Assembly: GCA_030266985.1 (NCBI GenBank)
Contig: JAJDJB010000007.1
Location: 1-54,402 of the forward strand
Origin: Synergistaceae bacterium OttesenSCG-928-D05
GTDB taxonomy: Bacteria; Synergistota; Synergistia; Synergistales; Synergistaceae
DNA length: 54,402 bases
Direction: 5' to 3'
Under the pieces are notes generated by a model. It was not told the origin of the DNA and did not search any database. It was given only the letters and a program-made list of their open reading frames with translations. Position numbers and translations under genes: made by a program. Numbering within the stretch: the first letter of the stretch is position 1; each line of letters starts with the position of its first letter. Shown piece after piece: positions 1 to 8,562 of this stretch.

Positions 1-28
1 ACGGTAGAAAAGGAACGGAGGAAAAGGA

Positions 29-250
29 TTGTTTTATAGAGATTTTTTTGCAGCGCTTTGTTTTATTGTTTTTGGTGCGGCACTTGCGTTTCAGCATCCA
101 TATCTTTTTTTTGCAGCGATGATTTTGGCCTGTTTTTCGCGCACGGCGTCGCGCAAGCATTGGCCGAATCCGCCGTGGGCGGAGCGTGTGTTTGAGCGGT
201 GGTATGGCGAAAGCTGGACGGATGAAGAAAAACACGAAGAGCTGGAATAA
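29..250 (+). CDS. Small membrane protein, unknown function
   Basis: A 73-residue protein starting at TTG (29-31), with a GGAGG ribosome site about 7 bases upstream. Residues 5-22 and 25-37 are hydrophobic and could form two short membrane passes. The rest is a charged tail rich in Trp, Glu and Lys, including ERWYGESWTDEEKHEELE. A terminator follows 14 bases after the stop, so this is the last gene of a unit that begins left of the window. I do not recognise the family. The ribosome site, hydrophobic N-terminus and terminator support a real gene. Confidence 0.55.
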   Translation: MFYRDFFAALCFIVFGAALAFQHPYLFFAAMILACFSRTASRKHWPNPPWAERVFERWYGESWTDEEKHEELE

Positions 251-264
251 TGATTGAGAAAGAG

Positions 265-288
265 GCGGCGGAAAAGGCCGCTTTTTTT
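265..288 (+). terminator. Intrinsic terminator
   Basis: GCGGC (265-269) pairs with GCCGC (277-281) around a GGAAAAG-type loop and is followed by seven T. It ends the transcript of the small membrane protein. Confidence 0.75.
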
Positions 289-305
289 ATTGGTCAATTT
301 TTCGC

Positions 306-333
306 TTGACAAACTCATGAGTATGTTTAAAAT
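306..333 (+). promoter_or_regulatory. marR-ftsH promoter with palindromic operator
   Basis: A perfect -35 box TTGACA (306-311) and a -10 box TAAAAT (328-333) are 16 bp apart. The spacer contains the perfect palindrome ACTCATGAGT (313-322). A MarR dimer bound there would block RNA polymerase, so autoregulation is likely. That last point is inference. Confidence 0.65.
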
Positions 334-373
334 AAAGCCATTGTAAATCAAAATAAAAAGGAGCGGAAGGCGA

Positions 374-844
374 ATGGACTTCGAAAACAGAATATGGCAC
401 TTTTATCGTACGGTCTGTGTCTCGATAGAAAATACGTTTGAACCGCTTCTGACCGAAGAAGGACTCAGTTTGATTCAAGCGAGAATCCTCTTTGAAATTT
501 TGAACCAGGGAGGGCTTTCGGTTGGCGAATTAAGCGCGTTGATCCGTATGAACGCAGGCAACTGTTCCACAATGTGCAAAAAACTTGAGGCACGCGATTT
601 TCTTGTCCGCGAACGGAAAAAGGACGACGAGCGTTATGTTGTGTTAAGTTTGACGCCCCAGGGAAAAGCGTGTGTCAGCAGAATTTTTGAACGGGCGAAA
701 GATCGTCAGAGAAAATGTCTCTCAAAAATCGGCGCAGCCGGAAGGGAAGAAATTTTGATACAGCTGGGCAGGCTGGAAGAAATTTTTGCTGGATTGAATG
801 AAAGCTGCCTCGCGCAGCAGGAGGAAGAAAAAAATGGAAAATAA
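374..844 (+). CDS. MarR family transcriptional regulator
   Basis: A 156-residue winged-helix regulator of usual MarR length. Helix-turn-helix region at about residues 50-72 (GGLSVGELSALIRMNAGNCS), followed by the wing containing RKKDDERYVVLSLTPQGK, where the Asp-Glu-Arg tip and the Leu-Thr-Pro-x-Gly motif are typical of the family. It probably works as a dimer. Its promoter carries a palindrome between the -35 and -10 boxes. The last 11 bases overlap the start of ftsH, so the two proteins should be made together. The ligand cannot be read from the sequence. Confidence 0.88.
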   Translation: MDFENRIWHFYRTVCVSIENTFEPLLTEEGLSLIQARILFEILNQGGLSVGELSALIRMNAGNCSTMCKKLEARDFLVRERKKDDERYVVLSLTPQGKACVSRIFERAKDRQRKCLSKIGAAGREEILIQLGRLEEIFAGLNESCLAQQEEEKNGK

Positions 845-2669
845 AACAATGCCGCAAAAACCGTGGTTCTACTATTACTTTGTGACGCTCCTGATCGTGC
901 TCTTTTTTAACGCGATGTTCGGGCCGCGCATTCTTGAAAAACAGGTCACGGAGGTCGGTTACAACGAATTCCTGGAGAGGGTCGAAGAGGGAAAGGTCGA
1001 ACAGGTCGCAATGGACCAGACACAGATCCTTTTTACGGTCAAAGGGGACACAAAAGATATTTTCAAAACCGGAATCTGGCCTGACCCGTCGCTGGGAGAA
1101 CGCCTGGAAAAAGCGAACGTAAAATTTGCGGCGGAGATTCCAAAAGAAAACACGCCGCTGCAGAATTTTATCATCTCCTGGGTGCTGCCGATCTTGCTGT
1201 TCATTGGGCTTGGTCAGCTTGCGTCCCGTTATATGATGAAGCGCATGGGCGGAAATGCAATGACGTTTGGCAAAGCGAACGCCAAAATTTACGCGGAAAA
1301 AGAAACGGGAAAGACATTTGCCGACGTTGCAGGACAGGATGAAGCCAAAGAGGCGCTCTTAGAGATCGTCGATTTCCTTCACAACCCGACAAAATATACG
1401 GAAATCGGCGCTATGATTCCGAAGGGCGCTCTGCTCGTCGGCCCTCCCGGCACGGGTAAAACACTGCTTGCGCGTGCCGTTGCGGGCGAAGCGAAGGTAC
1501 CTTTTTTCTCGATTTCCGGTTCGGAGTTTGTTGAAATGTTCGTGGGTATGGGCGCCGCAAAAGTGCGTGACCTTTTTAAGCAGGCGAACGAAAAAGCGCC
1601 GTGTATCGTCTTTATTGACGAAATCGACACAATCGGAAAGAAACGCGACGGTGCGGGCATGATTGGCGGAAACGATGAGCGCGAGCAAACTTTGAACCAG
1701 CTTTTGAGTGAGATGGATGGCTTCGATGGACACAAAGGTGTCGTCATCCTAGCTGCGACGAACAGGCCGGAGTCGCTCGACCCCGCGTTGCTGCGCCCGG
1801 GAAGATTCGACCGCCGCATCCCCGTTGAGCTGCCCGACCTTGCAGGGCGTGAAGCGATCCTAAAAGTACATGCGAAAAACATCAAAGTACATACGGACGT
1901 TGATTTTCACGCGGTAGCACGCGCAACATCCGGTGCGTCAGGCGCAGAGCTCGCGAACATGGTAAACGAAGCGGCGCTTCGCGCGGTCCGCATGGGGCGC
2001 AAGATGGCGAACCAGTCGGATTTTGAAGAAAGCGTCGAAGTGGTTATCGCGGGTTACCAGCGTAAGAACACGATTCTGTCGCCACGTGATAAGGAAATCG
2101 TTGCGTACCATGAAATTGGCCACGCGCTCGTCGCTGCAAGTCAAAGGGATTCTGCGCCGGTCACGAAGATCACGATCGTGCCGCGTACCTCGGGCGCGTT
2201 GGGTTACATGATGCAGGTCGAGGAAGAAGAAAGCTTCCTCATGAGCAAAGAACAGATCGAAAACAAAATTGCGACGCTTGCCGGCGGCCGCGCGGCGGAA
2301 GAAGTGATTTTCGGACGCATTACGACGGGCGCATCGAATGACATCGAACAAATGACGAAACTTGCGCGCTCAATGGTTTCCCGTTTCGGCATGAGCGAGG
2401 AATTCGGAATGGTCGCGATGGAGTCGATCAACAATAAATATCTGGGCGGCGACGCAACGCTTGCCTGCTCTGAAGCTACGGCGGGGAAAATCGACGAAGC
2501 TGTAATGACGCTCATCCGCAAAGCGCACGAGCGCGCGAAAGCAATTCTGGAAGACAAGAAAGAAAAATTGCACGAACTGTCGAAATATCTGATTGAGAAA
2601 GAGACGATCACAGGAGAAGAGTTCATGGAGATTATGAAAAACGGAAAACCGAAAGCATCGGCGGAATAG
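834..2669 (+). CDS. ftsH: ATP-dependent zinc metalloprotease FtsH
   Basis: A membrane-anchored AAA+ protease that degrades misfolded and regulatory proteins. From ATG 834 it has 611 residues. Two N-terminal membrane helices (about 10-28 and 104-123) flank a periplasmic domain. Walker A GPPGTGKT lies at about 203-210, Walker B is IVFIDEID, and the second region of homology ends in PGRFDRR. The zinc site HEIGH is at about 426-430. AGGAGG (819-824) sits 9 bases before this ATG; an in-frame ATG at 798 lies inside marR and lacks a ribosome site. The gene overlaps marR by 11 bases, an unusual pairing. Confidence 0.96.
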   Translation: MENKTMPQKPWFYYYFVTLLIVLFFNAMFGPRILEKQVTEVGYNEFLERVEEGKVEQVAMDQTQILFTVKGDTKDIFKTGIWPDPSLGERLEKANVKFAAEIPKENTPLQNFIISWVLPILLFIGLGQLASRYMMKRMGGNAMTFGKANAKIYAEKETGKTFADVAGQDEAKEALLEIVDFLHNPTKYTEIGAMIPKGALLVGPPGTGKTLLARAVAGEAKVPFFSISGSEFVEMFVGMGAAKVRDLFKQANEKAPCIVFIDEIDTIGKKRDGAGMIGGNDEREQTLNQLLSEMDGFDGHKGVVILAATNRPESLDPALLRPGRFDRRIPVELPDLAGREAILKVHAKNIKVHTDVDFHAVARATSGASGAELANMVNEAALRAVRMGRKMANQSDFEESVEVVIAGYQRKNTILSPRDKEIVAYHEIGHALVAASQRDSAPVTKITIVPRTSGALGYMMQVEEEESFLMSKEQIENKIATLAGGRAAEEVIFGRITTGASNDIEQMTKLARSMVSRFGMSEEFGMVAMESINNKYLGGDATLACSEATAGKIDEAVMTLIRKAHERAKAILEDKKEKLHELSKYLIEKETITGEEFMEIMKNGKPKASAE

Positions 2670-2680
2670 TTGAAATATAA

Positions 2681-2707
2681 AAAAAGCGGCCCGAAAGGGC
2701 CGCTTTT
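2681..2707. terminator. Bidirectional terminator
   Basis: AGCGGCCC and GGGCCGCT pair around a GAAA loop, with A-rich DNA on the left and T-rich DNA on the right. It lies between the convergent ftsH and DHH genes and can serve both. Confidence 0.85.
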
Positions 2708-2712
2708 ATCGT

Positions 2713-3714
2713 CTACGATAAATTTTTGAAAAGATCCCCAAGCGTGACACCCGGTTTTTCCTCGCGTTCTTTCTGTACTTTTATCGCTGCAAGCACCGAT
2801 TCACGGATTTGCCCTTGCGAGTAATGCTGCGGAAAATAAAGAGCCGATGCGTCACCATGTCCCCCGCCGCGCACTTTTTTGCCATCTTTAAGTAGCGCGA
2901 GCACACGTCCAGCGAATCCGTCGCGGCTGCGCAGCGAGAGCGCCCAGTCGCCGTTAAAACGCTTTGCGCAGACGGTTGCTACGAGCGGCGGATTGGGATC
3001 GCGGTCCAGCAGCAAGCCGCAGAAATCGGAAACGTCGCCGAACTCAAGGACGCCGTCAAGAACAAACGCCAGGTCGTTACCAGTTCGGATTACAGATTCC
3101 CTTGCAATGTCAAAACGCATTTCCTGATGCGCGACGAACTGTTCGGCCGCTTTGCGTTCCGCCTCGGAAAGCCCCGCGGAAGGATTCGCGGTAAGTCGCG
3201 CAAACGTGCCCCAGTGCCCGCAGAGTGTAATGAGTCCCTGCCAGAGACGGCTTTCAGGCATTTCCCCAAGCCATAGATCGCGGTCATTTGCGACGCGGAC
3301 GATGGGCCCTACTTTTTTCAACACTTCAAGAATCCTGCCGTCCGGGTTTTGTGCCATGAGCCAGTTCCAGTAAACGAGCGCGCCGCAAAAGCCGGTGTCG
3401 ATCACAGCCCATTTCCTATTGCCGAAACGGTCGAAAGTGCTTTTGTGATGGTCAAACAAGAAAGGCTGAACACCGTCCTGCCAGCTTTTATCTATCTCGT
3501 CTACGGTCTGCTCACGCTGACAGAATAGGTCCAGCACGAGCGGCTCCTGCCCGGTACGCTGCGTTTCCAGGATCAAATTATCGACCTCGCCGTAGCTTGC
3601 GAGCGAAACTTTGCACACTCTGCCCTGTGTCTGCCCGATATGCCAGGCGAGCGCGGCCGCGGCTACGCCGTCCAAGTCCGTATGGCTGATGATATGTAAA
3701 ATTTTCTCTGTCAT
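2713..3714 (-). CDS. DHH-family phosphoesterase
   Basis: A 333-residue protein of the DHH/DHHA1 superfamily, cytoplasmic enzymes that use divalent metals (often Mn) to hydrolyse phosphodiester or pyrophosphate bonds in nanoRNA or cyclic dinucleotides. Visible are an N-terminal HTDLDG motif, the signature DHH in LFDHHKSTFD, NDRDLWLG, and a C-terminal glycine-rich GGGHGDASA typical of DHHA1. The start is ATG 3714, with GGAG 7 bases upstream; it is only 4 bases past the MATE stop, so the two form an operon. The substrate (nanoRNA, cyclic nucleotide or other) is not resolved. Confidence 0.82.
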   Translation of the reverse strand: MTEKILHIISHTDLDGVAAAALAWHIGQTQGRVCKVSLASYGEVDNLILETQRTGQEPLVLDLFCQREQTVDEIDKSWQDGVQPFLFDHHKSTFDRFGNRKWAVIDTGFCGALVYWNWLMAQNPDGRILEVLKKVGPIVRVANDRDLWLGEMPESRLWQGLITLCGHWGTFARLTANPSAGLSEAERKAAEQFVAHQEMRFDIARESVIRTGNDLAFVLDGVLEFGDVSDFCGLLLDRDPNPPLVATVCAKRFNGDWALSLRSRDGFAGRVLALLKDGKKVRGGGHGDASALYFPQHYSQGQIRESVLAAIKVQKEREEKPGVTLGDLFKNLS

Positions 3715-3718
3715 GTCC

Positions 3719-5092
3719 TCACTCCACAATCAGGGCCTGCGGTGAGCGCAGCCATTTTAAAAGCCAGCGCAGGAAGAAAAGGCCCAGAATAAACCCGAAA
3801 AAGTCCCCCGTCGGAAAGGACATCCACACGCCCCAAATGCCGAAATAGCGCGGCAGGATCAAAATCGGGATAAACATAAAAAACACGTGCCGCACAAACG
3901 AAATCGCGAGTGACGCACGGGCCTTGCCCAACCCCTGAAGCGCGGCGTTCGTGATAATCGGCAGCCCGATAAAGACAATCGCGCAATAGCCGATCCGCAT
4001 GCCCGGTACAGCGATCGAGAGCAGTTCCGGATCTCTATTGAAGAGCATGACCAGCTGCGGCGCAAAGATTTCCGCGAGCAAAAAGCTACATATATAAAAA
4101 CAGGTCACGCCGATAATCGCAAATTTGATCGTCGCCACCACGCGCTCAGGTTTTCCAGCGCCGTAATTGTAGCCGATAATCGGTTGCGCTGCTTCGCCTA
4201 TTGCGAGCGACGGCAAAAAGAGCAGCGAGTCAATGCTGAAAAAGATTCCGACCGCAGAAAGGCCGATGTCTCCGCCGTATTGGTGGATCGTACGGTTCAT
4301 GATTGTCATGTAAAGCACAAATGAAAGTTCAACAAAAAAAGGCGCCATCCCCACCGCCATGATGCGCTTCACAACCTTGAGCCGCGGGCGCAGAATAAAA
4401 TGCAGCCGGATGCGAAGCGGCGTTAGCTTGGAAAAGAAATAACCGATGCCCATACACGTCGAAACGAACTGTGCCAGGATTGTTCCCCACGCGGCGCCTT
4501 CGACACCCATGCCGAGATGCGCGATAAAAAAAGCGTCCAGCACTACGTTCGTCAGAGCGCCCGTAACCTGCGTCGCCATCGCATAGCGGGGACTGCCGCA
4601 TGCACGCACGAGCGAGTTCATCCCAATACCGACCAACGCGAACGGACCGCCGATCAGAATGATACGCAAGTAATTTCTTGCCTGCGGGATTACGTCGTCA
4701 CTTGCACCCGAGAGTTTGAGCAGATAATCGATCCCGCCGCTCAGCGCGAGAAAGACGCCCACACATCCGACGAGCGTAAGCATCATAAACGCATGTGCCA
4801 GAACTTGTTCGGCTGGCCGGTGCTTCTTTGCGCCGCGCAGAATCGCGACGCGCGAAGAACCGCCGACGCTGATCAAAAGTGACAGCGCGAACATGAGCAG
4901 CATTGTCGGGAAACAGATCGTAATTGCCGCGAGGCCGTTTGCTCCTACGAAGCGCCCCACGAAAATACGGTCAACGATGTTATAGATTGCACCCGCAATC
5001 ATGCCGACCATGGCAGGGATCGCGAAGCTCAGCAAAAGTTTTGGGATTTTTTCTTCGTCGAGTTTGATTTGTGAATTGTCCATAATTGCCAT
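3719..5092 (-). CDS. MATE family efflux transporter
   Basis: A 457-residue membrane protein with about twelve hydrophobic segments in two homologous halves, as in MatE-type cation/drug antiporters. MATE signatures include the N-terminal IPKLLLSFAIPAMVGMIAGA and NIVDRIFVG, and QPIIGYNYGAG in the second half. It exports cationic or drug-like molecules using a sodium or proton gradient. ATG 5092 is preferred because AGGAG lies 11 bases upstream and the extension to 5125 adds no membrane segment. It is transcribed with the DHH gene. The substrate is unknown. Confidence 0.9.
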   Translation of the reverse strand: MAIMDNSQIKLDEEKIPKLLLSFAIPAMVGMIAGAIYNIVDRIFVGRFVGANGLAAITICFPTMLLMFALSLLISVGGSSRVAILRGAKKHRPAEQVLAHAFMMLTLVGCVGVFLALSGGIDYLLKLSGASDDVIPQARNYLRIILIGGPFALVGIGMNSLVRACGSPRYAMATQVTGALTNVVLDAFFIAHLGMGVEGAAWGTILAQFVSTCMGIGYFFSKLTPLRIRLHFILRPRLKVVKRIMAVGMAPFFVELSFVLYMTIMNRTIHQYGGDIGLSAVGIFFSIDSLLFLPSLAIGEAAQPIIGYNYGAGKPERVVATIKFAIIGVTCFYICSFLLAEIFAPQLVMLFNRDPELLSIAVPGMRIGYCAIVFIGLPIITNAALQGLGKARASLAISFVRHVFFMFIPILILPRYFGIWGVWMSFPTGDFFGFILGLFFLRWLLKWLRSPQALIVE

Positions 5093-5199
5093 AATATTGA
5101 ATACTCCTTTTAGACAGCCCGGCAATTATACTACAGATAAAAAATTTTGTACGCAATGTGAAAATGAAAGAATTTTTCGGGTATCTTGATTATGCAAAT

Positions 5200-5232
5200 A
5201 AAAAAACCGCGCATTGCAAACGCGCGGTTTTA
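5200..5232 (-). terminator. Intrinsic terminator
   Basis: AAACCGCGC (5204-5212) pairs with GCGCGGTTT (5222-5230). On the minus strand a run of T follows. It ends the GntR-amidohydrolase unit. Confidence 0.8.
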
Positions 5233-5259
5233 TCTGCTGTGTGAAATTGGTGCGGTTTT

Positions 5260-6441
5260 CTATTTTTCGAAAACGACTTGTCCATCCTTGACGACAACAC
5301 AAGGTGAACCAAGGACATCCCAGTCTGTGAAAGGATCTCCTTCAACCAGCACGAGATCGGCAAGGAAACCTTCCTTTATTGCACCCAGGTGATGCGCCTC
5401 GCCCAGGATTTTTGCAGCGTCAAACGTAGCCGCTTTGAGGACGTCTTCCTTTTTTAACCCGCCTTCGGAAAGCGCCTTGATTTCTTCCAACAAAGAAGGA
5501 TGCGGGCTGAAACAAGATCCCGCGTCCGAACCGGTCCCAATCGTGACGCCCTTTTCATAGGTCCAGCGCAGCGCGTCGCGATGCTTGCCGATGATTTCTT
5601 TTGATTTCTCCCTTGCGTACGCAGGGATATCCTCGCTGTTCGAAAGATGCTGATAGATATAGAACGTCGGAACGTAGGCGATTTTTTTCGCAGCCATTTC
5701 TTCGGCCATATCTTCCGTGATGCAATGGCCGTGTTCGATACAGTCAATGCCTGCCTTTAGGCAACCCCGAACACCTGCTTCGCCGATAGCGTGCGCAGTG
5801 ACCGGAACATTCCTGCGATGTGCTTCGTCGATGATCATGTCGACCTCTTCCTGACGCAGTTCAACATCGTCGACGCCTTCACCAACCTCACGTCCGTATA
5901 CGCCGCCCGTCGCTGAAATTTTTATGACACGCGCCTGTTTGGCGACTTGCGTTCGTACGGCCTTGAGAACTTCATAGGGTCCGTCCGCCATGATTCCGTG
6001 GAAAGGGTCATGCCCCCCGGTCATGATGATGGACTGTCCGCTGCCGTATATTCGGGGACCCTGGAATTTGCCGGCGTTGATTGCTTCTGCGACGATCAAG
6101 CAGCAGTCCTCGGGCGAACCCAGGTCGCGGACGGACGTGACGCCCTTCGGCAGGTATTGCATGGCGCTGCCCACCGTAACCATCAGATGTTCCGCAAAAG
6201 TTTCATGGCGTATGTCCGTTGCCGGATCTACGCCGCCGTTCCAAGTCAGGTGCACGTGCAGATCGATCAGGCCGGGCAGCAGAGAGAGCCCCGTCCCGTC
6301 GATTACTTTTTGATGCCCGCTTTCAGGCAGAGGTGAGTTTGAAATTTTAGAAATGACGCGGCCTTCCACAAGAAGGTGATACCGCTCCGGCAAACGCTTG
6401 GTACCGTCAAAAATCGCGACGTTTTTGATCAAAATCGACAT
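5260..6441 (-). CDS. Metal-dependent amidohydrolase (prolidase/imidazolonepropionase-like)
   Basis: A 393-residue enzyme of the amidohydrolase superfamily. Metal ligands are visible in order: HVH in LIDLHVHLTW, the likely carboxylated Lys in ARVIKISATGG, His in VTAHAIGE, His in IEHGH, and the catalytic Asp in GTGSDAGS. No signal peptide, so cytoplasmic. Members cleave cyclic amides or Xaa-Pro/Xaa-Arg dipeptides; which one cannot be told from sequence. AGGAGG lies 11 bases before the ATG. It follows the GntR gene by 31 bases, so that regulator probably controls it. It is related to the second amidohydrolase at 7312-8535. Confidence 0.85.
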   Translation of the reverse strand: MSILIKNVAIFDGTKRLPERYHLLVEGRVISKISNSPLPESGHQKVIDGTGLSLLPGLIDLHVHLTWNGGVDPATDIRHETFAEHLMVTVGSAMQYLPKGVTSVRDLGSPEDCCLIVAEAINAGKFQGPRIYGSGQSIIMTGGHDPFHGIMADGPYEVLKAVRTQVAKQARVIKISATGGVYGREVGEGVDDVELRQEEVDMIIDEAHRRNVPVTAHAIGEAGVRGCLKAGIDCIEHGHCITEDMAEEMAAKKIAYVPTFYIYQHLSNSEDIPAYAREKSKEIIGKHRDALRWTYEKGVTIGTGSDAGSCFSPHPSLLEEIKALSEGGLKKEDVLKAATFDAAKILGEAHHLGAIKEGFLADLVLVEGDPFTDWDVLGSPCVVVKDGQVVFEK

Positions 6442-6472
6442 GGCGTCGAATTCCTCCTCTAGCTATGCCAAG

Positions 6473-7150
6473 TTATGGAAACGTATTGTCGGAAAAATTC
6501 TCGAAGCACTCTTCCAGGCAAAGCGGACCGTTTTCGAAATGGAGTTCAAGCGAGTGTTTCAATGCGGTGAGATCCTTTTTCTCCAGACATTCGATGATAT
6601 ATTCGTGGTCGGGCACGCAGATTTTGAAAAAGTGCTCCGTTCCGGCCATAACGGTGCGCTGGTACTTAATGGTGTCCCACGTGTTTTGTAGGACGCGCAG
6701 CATCACATCGTTGTCGTAAGCGGTGAAAATAAGCAGGTGAAAGCGGTCGTTCTCTTCCTGCAGAAAATGACCGAGTTCTTCTCTTGGCATGGTCTCTATC
6801 GCATCTCTCATTCGCCCGTTGCTCTCTCTCAGCAAAGCGATCCGTTCCGCGTCAATAAATGGAAGCGCTCTTTCCGCAAGCGCCGTTTCCAAAATGATCT
6901 GCAGCTCCCGCTGCTTTAAGAAATCTTCTCTCGAAAGTTTGGGAACGCGCCATCCCGCTCTCGGAATGTAAAACGCGAGTCCCTCCTGCTGTAATTTTGT
7001 CATCGCTTCGCGTAAAGGAGTTGCGCTGATACCAAATTCCGTCGCGCACTTTTCAAGATTGATCCGTTCTCCCGGAAGGATCTTCCCGTAAAGAATTTTT
7101 TCTTTTATCAGATCATATGCAATTTCCTGGAGAGTCGGATGTGCAATCAT
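6473..7150 (-). CDS. GntR family regulator with FCD ligand domain
   Basis: An N-terminal winged helix (LIKEKILYGKILPGERI, EFGISATPLREAMTKLQQEGL) is followed by an all-helical FCD domain with its metal ligands: Asp/His in ENDRFHLLIF, His in PDHEYI and His in LELHFENG. FCD regulators sense small organic acids or amino acids. ATG 7150 has AAGGTGG 5 bases upstream; a GTG at 7165 is an alternative that would add five residues. It leads an operon with the amidohydrolase. An 11-bp box in its own promoter recurs in the symporter promoter (7189-7199 and 10152-10162). Confidence 0.88.
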   Translation of the reverse strand: MIAHPTLQEIAYDLIKEKILYGKILPGERINLEKCATEFGISATPLREAMTKLQQEGLAFYIPRAGWRVPKLSREDFLKQRELQIILETALAERALPFIDAERIALLRESNGRMRDAIETMPREELGHFLQEENDRFHLLIFTAYDNDVMLRVLQNTWDTIKYQRTVMAGTEHFFKICVPDHEYIIECLEKKDLTALKHSLELHFENGPLCLEECFENFSDNTFP

Positions 7151-7188
7151 GCGGGCCACCTTCACTTCCTATGCGCTTCCATTGATTT

Positions 7189-7199
7189 TATAGAATATA
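7189..7199. promoter_or_regulatory. Candidate GntR box, copy 1
   Basis: TATAGAATATA lies about 40 bases upstream of the gntR start. The same 11 bases occur at 10152-10162 in the symporter promoter. It is offered as an operator from its position and repetition only. Confidence 0.4.
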
Positions 7200-7263
7200 C
7201 GATTTCTTCCATGTACGATTCATTTTACCTTAAAACATGAGCAGCAGGCAATCAGTGAAAGCA

Positions 7264-7294
7264 CGGGGAGATAAGTTTTTGTGTTATCTCCCCG
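7264..7294. terminator. Strong stem-loop after the second amidohydrolase
   Basis: CGGGGAGATAA and TTATCTCCCCG form an 11-bp perfect stem with a 9-base loop just past the end of the 7312-8535 gene. No T run follows on either strand, so it may be an RNA 3' end or stability element and not a standard intrinsic terminator. Confidence 0.5.
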
Positions 7295-7311
7295 CGGTGT
7301 TGTGATGTCGT

Positions 7312-8535
7312 TTACAGCATTTTCTTTGCGAACGCTCCGTCCTGCATGATGACGAGCAGGTTGTCGCGGTTTTGGAAGAGCGCGGGATCTTTCAAAGGAT
7401 CGCCCTGGACGAGCAACAGGTCTGCGGCTTTGCCCGGCTCGACAGTACCGATTTTCTTTTCCTGTTTCAAGAGCTTCGCGTTTTCAAGCGTCGCGGAGAG
7501 GATTGCTTTCATCGACCCCATGACCTCCGCTTTCAGCGCGATTTCAGTCGCTTTGTGGAATTGGCCGGAACCAACGACGTCGGAACCGGAGCCGATTTTG
7601 ACGCCCGCTTCCATCGCGTTCGCAACAGCTTCCATCGCATATTCGCGCACGAGCTTCATCTTCCGCAGGAAGTAGGCGGGAATGCCAAGCTCTTCGCCAT
7701 GCTCGGACATGAAGAAATAGGTCGTCATTGTCGGTACGAGCCAGCAATTCTTTTCTTTCAAATACTGAGCGGTTGGCTTGTCGAGGTAGTTTCCGTGCTC
7801 CATGCTGTATACGCCTGCGTCCGCGCAGAGGCGCATGCTTGCGTTCGAATAGGTGTGCGCCAGTACTTCCTTGTGCACGGCCTTTGCCTCTTTGACGGCG
7901 GCCTGAATTTCTTCAAGCGTGTACTGTGTGGTGTCGGGCTCGTCCGCGGGGCTGCCGCATCCGCCGCCGGCCATGACTTTAATGTGGTCGACGCCGCGGC
8001 GCAGCTGTTCACGCACAGCTTTTTGCACCTCAACGACCCCGTCCGCCACAACGCCCGTAGGCACAGGTGAGTAAGCCGGCGGCGCTATTTCGGTGGAAAG
8101 GCGCATGTCGGCGTGCCCGCCCGTCATCGTTACAGACGTGCCGCATACGGAGATTTTCGGCCCCGGAACCATGCCCCGCTCGACTGCAACACGGAAACCC
8201 GCGTCCGCTCCGCCCGCGTCACGCACGGTGGTAAAGCCCTGCTGCTGCGTGTCCTTCAGAACCGCGAGACATTTTACAAAGTGCATTGCGGGGTAGTCTC
8301 TGCGGTGTAGCTCACCAAGGTCATTGTCGAAAAGATGCAGATGGATATGTGCATCGATCAGACCGGGCATTAGCGTGTTGCCTTTGCAGTCTACGACCTC
8401 CGCGCCGGAAAATGATGGCGCCTGTCCCTGGCCGATTTCCCGAATCGTTTTATCCTCGACTGCCACCCATGAGGAAGCGACCGGATCCGCGCCTGTACAA
8501 TCCAAAAGCGTAGCGTTCTTAAATAACGTGATCAT
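7312..8535 (-). CDS. Metal-dependent amidohydrolase, symporter-linked
   Basis: A 407-residue amidohydrolase of the imidazolonepropionase/Xaa-Pro dipeptidase group. Motifs in order: HIHLH in LIDAHIHLHLF, Lys in VDHIKVMAGGG, His in VLAHTYS, EHGNY, and the Asp in GSGSDVVG. No signal peptide. It starts 27 bases after the symporter gene with its own ribosome site (AGGAGGTAAG-like), so the imported solute is probably its substrate. The presence of two paralogous amidohydrolases, each tied to this GntR neighbourhood, suggests peptide or cyclic-amide catabolism. The exact substrate is unknown. Confidence 0.85.
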   Translation of the reverse strand: MITLFKNATLLDCTGADPVASSWVAVEDKTIREIGQGQAPSFSGAEVVDCKGNTLMPGLIDAHIHLHLFDNDLGELHRRDYPAMHFVKCLAVLKDTQQQGFTTVRDAGGADAGFRVAVERGMVPGPKISVCGTSVTMTGGHADMRLSTEIAPPAYSPVPTGVVADGVVEVQKAVREQLRRGVDHIKVMAGGGCGSPADEPDTTQYTLEEIQAAVKEAKAVHKEVLAHTYSNASMRLCADAGVYSMEHGNYLDKPTAQYLKEKNCWLVPTMTTYFFMSEHGEELGIPAYFLRKMKLVREYAMEAVANAMEAGVKIGSGSDVVGSGQFHKATEIALKAEVMGSMKAILSATLENAKLLKQEKKIGTVEPGKAADLLLVQGDPLKDPALFQNRDNLLVIMQDGAFAKKML

Positions 8536-8562
8536 CTTCTTACCTCCTTGATTCTTGTTGAA

